Assembly: GCF_002776525.5 (NCBI RefSeq)
Contig: NC_045441.1
Span: 106,008,744 to 106,072,743 of the forward strand
DNA: 64,000 nucleotides
Source of the DNA: Piliocolobus tephrosceles
Lineage: Eukaryota > Chordata > Mammalia > Primates > Cercopithecidae
Reading direction: 5' to 3'
In this document: positions 56,358-64,000 of the stretch, piece after piece
Position numbering within the stretch: the stretch's first letter is position 1
Layout: each line of letters starts with the position of its first letter
The notes under the pieces: generated by a model
The model's database searches: none
Seen by the model: the letters and a program-made list of their open reading frames with translations, nothing else
Told to the model about the DNA's origin: nothing
Program-made: the position numbers and the translations under genes

Positions 56358-56622
56358 GGTATTTTTTGTTTGTTTGTTTGTTTTGTTTGTTTGTTTTTGA
56401 TTTTACACAGTCTTACTCTATCGCCCAGGCTGGAGTGCAGTAATGCATGCAATCTCAGCTCACTGCAAGCTCCACCTCATGGATTCAAGTGGTTCTCTTG
56501 CCTCAGCACCGAGTAGCTAGGATTACAGCCATGCCCAGCTAATTTTCATATTTTTAGTAGAGACGGGGTTTTGCCATGTTGGCCAGGCTGGTCTTGAACT
56601 CCTGGACTTGAGTGATCACCAG
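56358..56622 (-). mobile_element. Alu SINE, 5'-truncated, with (TTTG)n tail
   Basis: A (TTTG)n stretch at 56366-56397 replaces the plain poly-T, followed by an antisense Alu that stops at about 56622 (GAGTGATCACC), lacking the usual CTCCCAAAGTGCTGGGATTACAG end. It interrupts L2, which resumes at about 56630. Diverged, J- or S-like. Confidence 0.88.
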
Positions 56623-56629
56623 TTTTTTG

Positions 56630-57490
56630 GCTTAAAATACCAGATGAGGCTCTTCTAAAAACCAGAGTTGTAAATACAATATCTTACATGAGATCTGCGC
56701 TTGGATGAGTCAGAGACATCTCAAACTTAACATGTTCTAAAATGTTTTATTGTATTTCTCTCTGGCAGAAACCTGACATCTCCCAGTCTTTTTAAGTTCA
56801 GCAAATGACACCACCATCTACTGTGTTACTAAAGCAGGAGCCTTGGACTGCCATTCCTCTTTTCTCCAACTCCTTCACTGTGATCTTTCCCTCTGATTGT
56901 TTTCACATCATCTGTACTGGCCTCCCAGTTCTGCTCTGGGCTCCCTCCTATACATTCTCCAGGCAGAAACCAAATGACTTTGTCAAAATCTAAGTCATAT
57001 TGTGCCACTCTTCTTAAAACCTATAGATAGTTTCCTAATTGGAGTACAACAGTCACTCAAAACAAGTCCAGCTTCATCTAATGGAACTCTCTTGTCGCTT
57101 GCTCACCTGACTGATGCCAGCATAGACAGGCCTAGCTCTTCCTAGCTGCAGGGCCTTTGCCCTTGCCACTTGTATTGCCAGAAGCTAACCTCTAAATCCA
57201 AAAATAATTACTTTCTTATTCTTGGGTTCTCAGCTTAGATTTTGTTGTTTAGAGAGTACTCCCCGGAACAACTGTGGCAGGTCCTCTGTTTTCCTTGTGT
57301 TTTGTTTATTCACTACCTATTCCTTCTTATAGTTGATGACTTAGAGTTTATTTATATGTTCTGTCATTCCAATGAAACTTAAGTCTTCACAAGGGCAGAT
57401 ATTATGTCTTCTCTTTAATGTTTCATCTCCAATTCTAGCATGGTGCCAGAGTAGGTACTTAATAAGTACTTGTTTAATGAATGAATCCCT
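56630..57490 (+). mobile_element. L2 LINE, right part to 3' end
   Basis: CATCTCAAACTTAACATGTT (56717-56736), TCATCTGTACTGGCCTCCCA (56908-56927), GCAGGGCCTTTGCCCTTGCC (57148-57167), CTTCACAAGGGCAGATATTATG (about 57382), and CTAGCATGGTGCCAGAGTAG...TTAATGAATGAAT (57436-57486) give clear L2 order to the terminus. Confidence 0.85.
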
Positions 57491-57649
57491 TGGTTTAAAC
57501 ATCATGGGAAACCTGCAGTCCTTCACACTAGCATAGATTAACTCATTATGTGGCCCTCTAACTCTTTATACTTCTCTTTTATTATACTTTGCCCATTTAT
57601 AATAACTGTTTCCAATGTTAAATAGCAAAGACATGGGACCTTATATGTT

Positions 57650-57790
57650 TGTTTGTTTTTCATCACGGTATCCCCAGCACTTTGCATAGTGGCTGCAGTG
57701 TGGCAAGTGCTTCACAAATATTTAGGTGGTTAACGAATATCTGCAGAAGATTACTAATTTCTTTGTTTACTGAATGAATTGATTAAATCA
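57650..57790 (+). mobile_element. L2 LINE 3' end fragment
   Basis: CATCACGGTATCCCCAGCAC (57661-57680), TTTGCATAGTGGCTGCAGTG and a final GTTTACTGAATGAATTGA-type end (about 57764) form another L2 terminus. Confidence 0.65.
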
Positions 57791-59870
57791 AAATTGCTAA
57801 AGGTAACTTAGAGACTTAAAGGGCAGAAATGACTTGTATAACAACATAAGAGGAGCTCTCATATTGAGTTGGAGCTTAGAGAGGATTGTGATTTGATCAT
57901 TGCTATCTGAATAATGTTATGTCTGTAAAAGGAGACAAAACTATATGAAATTAGAAAAACAATTTAATAATTTGCATAGAAGAAGAGCATTGGTTCAGAC
58001 ACAGTATGAAGTAAAGCAGAAAACCCCTGATGAAACAAAAACTATTTATCAGTAGTGAGTCCAAAGAGTATAGGCAAAGCTTAGCCACATAGAAAATTAT
58101 ACCCTTTGAAAGACAGAATATTGAATCTAAGCAATTCATAAATAATAGAAAATGCAGAAAGATAAATAAAAATTATTACATAAAGATAACAACATGAAAA
58201 CACAAATTTCTAGATGAAATTCCAAAGTGTGTTCTGCTGCTGAAATGATGTGGGAAATAGGGGCTGGGAAACAGGTCTCAGATGAAATAAGCATAAACTA
58301 AACAAAACCATAGTTATGTCTTTCTTGAGATTTTCTCAAAGTCTTTAATGTTCTACACTGCTTTGGGGCCCATCAAGGGAAGTATATGGAATGGATTTTT
58401 TTTCCTGAACTTGTTTGACCAGGAAATAATGTTTGCACAAAATATCTAAGGATTGATCTGGGAATAATTAGTATTGGTCCTGAAAGTCCCCTTCCATTAG
58501 CAGAGATTTAGTTCGATGTTGTTAGATGTAAACTCTAATAATCATTCCTAGATTGTTAATAGGGGGCTTTAAGCAATCATATGCATGTATCTCCTGTAAT
58601 TACTCAAGGGCAAATCCTAAAATTCTCTTCTATATGTGAAGACAGTGGAAATTATTCTACAAGGGGTATTAAGGAAAGAATGGATTGTTGAGAAGTAAGG
58701 AGAAAGTGAGAATTATGAAAACAGTGCACAGACATTGCTTAAATGCCAAAAAAATAAAAATAAAATAAAATAAAAGGAGCAAAGTCATAGTAATCTTTGT
58801 CCAATCCTTGACAGGGTCTAATTCATACATTTCAAAGTCATTAAATGGGTCAATGTAAGGTAAGATAATGGAGACTTACGATCTATTGACCTTATTACAT
58901 CATTAAAAAAATCAAATTTTGGCCTGAAAATAGCAAATTCCTTCCCAGTAATTCACATTACCCAGAAATTTGGAACTTACTGGAATTCTTAATAAAAATT
59001 ACAAATCTCCCTGTAATAAATTTCAATTGCCAGTTCTTGATAACTTTAAGTACAGTTTGCCATTAAACTTGCCTATTATCAACTATTGCTTACTTTTCAC
59101 TGTTTTGCTTTTTAATCTTAGAAAAACTTTTACTTTCTTTTCTCTAGGTTACTTCCAGGTGTGGTGTAGAACCTTTTGTTCTGTTTGATCATGGTCTCTT
59201 AGCAAATTGATTTCCATTTTTGGCATAAACTACCTTTATGGTGCTTTTAATTGTTGCTTATGTAAACAGAGAGTACTTCATTGTGGGACTTCCTCAGACA
59301 GAGAACCAACTCTCACTAATGGGCAAACCCCTCCACTGAAGGTGAAATACTCTTCTAATCTCAAACCACACCGGAAACAGCCTTTTCCTGTGCTCATTTC
59401 ACTGTTTTTCTTTCTTTCTTTTTTTTTTTTTTCTTTCGAAGGTGTAAGAAAGAAGAAAAAAAAGGATAATTTTGGTTCTTTTCTACATGTAGCTATAGTT
59501 TTTAAAGATAATAACTTTTTTTTAAGATAAAATGATGCCTGCTTATCTTAAAAATAAATCCAACGATTTAGAGAGGCACAAAGAAGAAATAACTCATCCA
59601 AAATCCCATCACACTGTTTCCCTCTGTTTATACAGCAGTGTTACATTTGGGAAACATTTTCCAATTTCTATGTGGATAAGCAGAGGGAAAGAGAAAGTGA
59701 GCCAGATATAATTATTTAAGAATTGGATGATAGAATACATGGTTTTTTAAAGATAAAAAATATTAAATTTAATTGCATTTGAATCTAACATTAAAAAAAC
59801 AAATGAAACTGAAAGAATTATTAACCTTGAAATAAATGTTTCCTTACTAAATGATTATTATTTATAAAAA
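57791..59870. other. No recognised feature; (AAAAT)n at 58748-58775 and T-rich tract at 59409-59436
   Basis: About 2.1 kb of unassigned DNA. The two simple repeats could be tails of unrecognised retroposed sequences. Frames at 58970-59530 are short, and the 107-codon frame at 59207-59530 runs through the poly-T and poly-A tracts, so it is not a gene. Confidence 0.45.
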
Positions 59871-59872
59871 GG

Positions 59873-60085
59873 AAAAAACTTTCAAAGGACTGTAGTTAAT
59901 AATAATGTATGATATTCTTGAAAATTGCTGAGAATAGATTTTAAGTGTTCTCACCACAAAAAAAAAGTGTGTGAGGTAATACCTATGTTAATTGGCTCAA
60001 TTTAGCCATTCCACAATATGTGCACATTTCAAAACAAGTTGTACATAAAAAAATATAATTTTTATTTGTCAAAAAATAAATTTTA
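59873..60085 (+). mobile_element. L1 3' UTR fragment (L1MA/L1PB-like)
   Basis: GACTGTAGTTAATAATAATG (59889-59908), TTTTAAGTGTTCTCACCAC (59939-59957), AGTGTGTGAGGTAATACCTATGTTAATTG-type order and a decayed A-rich end. Same 3' UTR type as 52154-52472, an independent copy. Confidence 0.78.
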
Positions 60086-60514
60086 AAAAACTTTCTGAGA
60101 TTAAGGAAGAAAACCAAAGTACGGAGCTTTTAAAAATCCATATCTATACTTAGTGAGGATGAACCTTTTTTGGGTTGTTGCTAATGAGTTTTTACTAATT
60201 TTAATATTTTCATTATTACTGTTCATTTTGTTATTTACTGGTAAGGAAAATTCTCTGGCATATTTTCACTTCCCCATATCTACCTCTTTCCCATATCTTT
60301 AAAACCTGAAATAAATCCCAGAATCATTACCACTCAATCACACATAGTTTTCTTAACAGCCAGCATTCTCCATTTTTTCCCTTTGATTTCAGATGGCATT
60401 CATTATAGACTTTTATAATTTCTTCCAACACTAGACTCTTAAGGTGTCAAACCATATTTTTATTCTAAATGGTCTCAACATATTTAGATACAATAAGGAA
60501 CTAATTTTCTAATT

Positions 60515-60990
60515 AACTTTTTCTTTTAGAATAGTTTTAGAATAGAATAGAATTTTAACATAAAAATTGCAATGATGGTACAGAGAATACCCACATACTC
60601 CTAATGGGGTTTCCTCTATTGTTAAAATATTACATTGGAGTTACATTTTTCCAAAATTAAAAACACAAGCATTGGTATATTGCTGTTTACTGAACTCCAT
60701 ATTTTGTTTAAGATCCACTCATTTTCCCACAAATGTATTTTTTCTTCTTTCTGGATACCATCCAGGATATCATATTTAGTAGTTATGTGTACTTAGTTAC
60801 CTCTAGTCAATAGTTTCTCAGACTTTCCTTGTTTTTGATGACCTTGATATTTTGAGGAGTACTGGTAAGATAGTTAAAAAAAGTTCCTTAATTTTGGTTT
60901 GTCTGATGGTTTTCTAGTGGCTAGTTTTGAATTAGGAATTTATAGGACCTAATACCACAGCATTGAAATGTTTTTCTCATCACATTATAT
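60515..60990 (-). mobile_element. Old L1M-type 3' fragment, antisense
   Basis: GAATACCCACATACTCCTAA (60585-60604), TTTCCTCTATTGTTAAAATATTACATTGG-type order, CCTTGTTTTTGATGACCTTG (60828-60847) and TTTTGAGGAGTACTGGTAAG resemble the antisense 3' UTR of L1MC/L1MD-type elements. Confidence 0.6.
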
Positions 60991-60999
60991 TGGAGATGT

Positions 61000-61310
61000 T
61001 GTTACGGGCTGAACCGCATCCCCCAAAATTAATATGTTGAAGTCTTAATTCCAAGCACATCACAAAATTACTATGTTTGGAGAGAGGACCTTGAAGGTTA
61101 TAACTAAGGTGAACTGAAGTCCTATATTAGGTCCTAATCTAATCTAACTGATGTTCTTATAAGAAGAGATTAGAACATAGACAACCCTGACTGAGGACAT
61201 AGAAAGAAGGCAGCCACTTGCAAACCAAGGAAGGAGACCTCTGAAAAATTCAAACCTTGTAGGACCTTGATCATGGACTTCTAGCCTCCAGAACTGTGAA
61301 AAAACTAATC
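61000..61310 (+). mobile_element. MaLR-type LTR (MLT1-like), interrupted
   Basis: Starts TGTTACGGGCTGAACCGCAT at 61000, then AATATGTTGAAGTCTTAATT, GATGTTCTTATAAGAAGAGA (61150-61169) and ACTTCTAGCCTCCAGAACTG (61277-61296). It breaks off at about 61310 where the antisense L1 begins. Its 3' remainder would be past the window end. It is a dead LTR with no internal sequence visible. Confidence 0.8.
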
Positions 61311-61317
61311 TGCGTTC

Positions 61318-64000
61318 TTTTTTTATGCTTTAAGTTCTGTGATACATGTGTAGAATGTGCAGATTTGTTACATAGGTATACAGGTGCCATGGTGGTTTGC
61401 TGCACCCATCAACCTGTCATCTAAATTAGGTATTTCTCCTAATACTATCCCTCCCTTTGGCTCCCACCTCCCAACAGGCCCCAGTGTGTGATGTTCCCCT
61501 CCCTGTGATATGCTCTCATTGTTCAATTCCCACTTATGAGTGAGAACATGTGGTGTTTGGTTTTCTGTTCCTGAGTTAGTTTGCTGCGAATGATGGTATC
61601 CAGCTTCATTCATGCCCCTACAAAGGACATGAACTCATTCTGTTTTATGACTGCATAGTATTCCATGGTATATATGTGCCACATTTTCTTTATCCAGTCT
61701 ATCATTGATGGGCATTTAGAATGGTTCCAAGTCTTTGCTACTGTGAATAGTGCTGTCATAAACATACGTGTGCATGTGTCCTTATACCGGAATGATTTAT
61801 AATCCTTTGGGTATATACCCAGTAATGGGATTGCTGGGTCAAATGGCATTTCTAGTTCTAGATCCTTGAGGAATTGCCACACTATCTTTCACAATGGTTG
61901 AACTAATTTACATTCCCACCAACAGTATAAAAGTATTCCTATTTCTCCACATCCTCTCCAGCATCTGTTGTTTCCTGACTTTTTAATGATTACCATTCTA
62001 ACTGGCATGAGATGGTATTTCATTGCAGTTTTGATTTGCATTTCCCTAATGTCCAGTGATGATGAGCTTTTTTTCATATGTTTGTTGGCCACATAAATAT
62101 CTTCTTTTGAGAAGTGTCTGTTCATGTCTTTTGCCCACTTTTTGATGGGGTTGTCTGTTTTTTTTTTCTTGTAAATTTAAGTTCCTTATAAATCCTGGGT
62201 ATTAGCCCTTTGTGAAATGGATAGATTGCAAAAATTTTCTCCCATTCTGTAGGTTGCCTGTTCACTCTGATGATAGTTTCTTTTGCTGTGCAGAAGCTCT
62301 TTAGTTTAATTAGATCCTATTTGTCAATTTTGGCTTTTGTTGCAATTGCTTTTGGTGTTTTAGTTATGAAGTCTTTGCCCATGCCTATGTCCTGAATGGT
62401 ATTGCCTAGTTTTTCTTCTAGGGTTTTCATGGTCTTAGGTCCTATGTTTAAGCCTTTAATTCATCTTGAGTTGATTTTTGTATAAGGTGTAAGGAAGGGC
62501 TCCAGTTTCAGTTTTCTGCCTATGATTAGCCAGTTTTCCCAACACCATTTATTAAAAAATCATTTCCCCATTGCTTGTGTTTGTCAGATTTGTCAAAGAT
62601 CACATGGTTGTAGACATGTGGTGTTATTTCTGAGGTTTCTGTTCTGTTCCATTGGTCCATATATATGTTTTTGTACCAGTACCATGTTGTTTGGGTTACT
62701 GTAGTCTTGTAGTATAGTTTGAAGTCAGGCAGTGTGATCCCTCCAGCTTTATTCTTTTTGCTTAGGATTGTCTTGGCTATACAGGCTCTTTTTTAGTTCC
62801 CCATGAAATTTAAAGTACTTTTTTCTAATTCTGTGAAGAAAGTCAATGGTAGCTTGATGATAGTAGTATTGAATCTATAAATTACTTTGGGCAGTATGGC
62901 CATTTTCATGATATCAGGTCTTCCTATTCAAGAGCATGGAATGTTTTTCCATTTGTTTCCTTGAGCAGTGGTTTGGAAACAACCTTAAAGAGGTCCTTCA
63001 CATCCCTTCTAAGTTGTATTCCTAGGTATTTTATTCTCTTTGTAGCAATTGTCAATGGGAGTTCACTCATGATTTGGCTCTCTGTTTGTCTATTATTGGT
63101 GTATAGGAATGCTTGTGATTTTTGCACATTAATTTTGTATCCTGAGACTTGGCTGAAATTGCTTATCAGCTTAAGGAGTTTTTGGGCTGAGATGATGCAG
63201 TTTTCTGAATATACAATCATGTCATCTGCAAACAGAGATAGTCTGACTTCCTCTCTTCTTGTTTGAATACTCTTTATTTCTTTCTCTTCCTTGATTGCTC
63301 TGGCCTGAACTTCCAATAATATGTTGAATAGGAGTAGTGAGACAGGGCATCCTTGTCCTCTGCCAATTTTCAGAGGGAATGCTTCCAGCTTTTGCCCATT
63401 CAGTGTGATATTGGCTGTGGGTTTCTCATAAATAGCTCTTATTATTTTGAGATACACTCCATTAATACCTAGTTTATTGAGTGTTTTTAGCATGAAGTGG
63501 TGCTGAATTTTGTCAAAGGCCTTTTCTGCATCTATTGAGATAATCATGTGGTTTCTGTCGTTGGTTCTGTTTATGTGATGGATTATGTTTATTGATCTGC
63601 ATATGTTGAACCAGCCTTGCATCCCAGGGATGAAATCCAACTGATCATGGTGGATAAGTTTTTTGATGTGCTGTGGATTCGATTTGCCAGTATTTTATTG
63701 AGGATTATTGCATCGATGTTTCTTCTAGGAATATTGGCCTGAAATTTTCTTTTATGTGTGTGTCCCTGCCAGGTTTTGATATCAAGATAATGCTGACCTC
63801 ATCAAATGAGTTAGGGAGGAGTCCCTCTTTTTCTATTTTTCGGAATAATTTCAGAAGGAATGGTATCAGCTCCTCTTTGTACCTCTTGTAGAATTCGGCT
63901 ATGAATCTGTCTGGTCCTGGGCTTTTACTGGTTGGTAGGCAATTAATTACTGCCTAAATTTCAGAACTTGTTATTGGTCTATTCAGGGATATGACTTCTT
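61318..64000 (-). mobile_element. Primate L1 (L1PA/L1PB-like), antisense, 3' end to RT domain
   Basis: A short T run (61318-61324) marks the poly(A) end. The complement of the 3' UTR and ORF2 follow to the window edge. ORF2 frames are open at 61610-61882 (IDWIKKMWHIYTMEYY), 61889-62125 (cysteine-rich CWRGCGEIG) and 62924-63640 (238 codons with DAEKAFDKIQH and the catalytic FADDMIVY at about 63210-63235), separated by stops and frameshifts. It lacks the 18-bp-spaced 3' UTR repeat of the two young L1s, so it is of an older subfamily. The 5' part lies beyond the window. Confidence 0.94.

Noticed and set aside
59207..59530. A 107-codon frame ending in Lys-rich and Phe-rich runs
   Set aside because: The runs derive from adjacent T-rich and A-rich tracts.
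62924..63640. A 238-codon frame with an intact-looking RT catalytic box
   Set aside because: It is part of an older L1 with frameshifts on both sides and no complete ORF2, so not an active gene.

Overview
This 64 kb window is AT-rich primate intergenic (or deep intronic) DNA made mostly of layered transposable elements. I found no supportable host protein-coding exon, tRNA, rRNA, CpG island or CRISPR array. Two young L1 3' ends carry an extra 18-bp-spaced repeat of GATGGGTGC-type sequence in the 3' UTR. The youngest Alu carries GGCTTGAGCC and TTTACGCCATT, where I recall human Alus as having GGCGTGAGCC and TTCACGCCATT. From remembered family consensus sequences, these point to an Old World monkey (macaque, baboon or vervet type) rather than an ape. 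No database search was possible.

Layout. 1-2.6 kb: an old L1 on the minus strand split by a young Alu, a second Alu and a hAT fragment. 2.6-9.7 kb: single-copy-looking DNA with a MIR and a run of L2 LINE pieces. 9.7-14 kb: two copies of one class III type LTR in opposite orientation. 14-20 kb: MIR, decayed L1 and a long antisense L2. 20.6-22.4 kb: a young truncated L1 with clear target-site duplications, and an Alu. 23.8-29.7 kb: hAT fragments, two Tigger-type DNA transposons, and an L1 that looks like an ancient 5'-inverted insertion with a Tigger inside it and two Alu-type elements inside the Tigger. 29.7-36 kb: a long minus-strand L1 with its 5' end kept and its 3' end lost, holding an Alu and a young 5'-inverted L1 that forms a 30-bp hairpin. 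36-40 kb: Alu, a broken ERV-L-like reverse transcriptase fragment, L1 scraps and small tandem repeats. 41.7-42.1 kb: an Alu whose tail became a microsatellite. 43-48 kb: the longest stretch free of recognised repeats. 48.1-50.6 kb: an L1 split by an 822-bp solo LTR. 52-60 kb: L1 3' ends, a hAT fragment and a cluster of L2 pieces. 60.5-64 kb: L1, a MaLR-type LTR, and a minus-strand L1 running off the window end.

There are no genes working together here. What the window records is insertion history: order of nesting, target-site duplications, twin priming, LTR-LTR recombination and growth of microsatellites from poly(A) tails. I see no sign of an undescribed functional system. The most distinctive observations are the hairpin-forming inverted L1 at 33.6 kb, a 37-bp sequence present twice about 2.4 kb apart inside one L1, the duplicated 5' edge of the solo LTR at 49.3 kb, and the broken ERV-L-like polymerase fragment at 37 kb.
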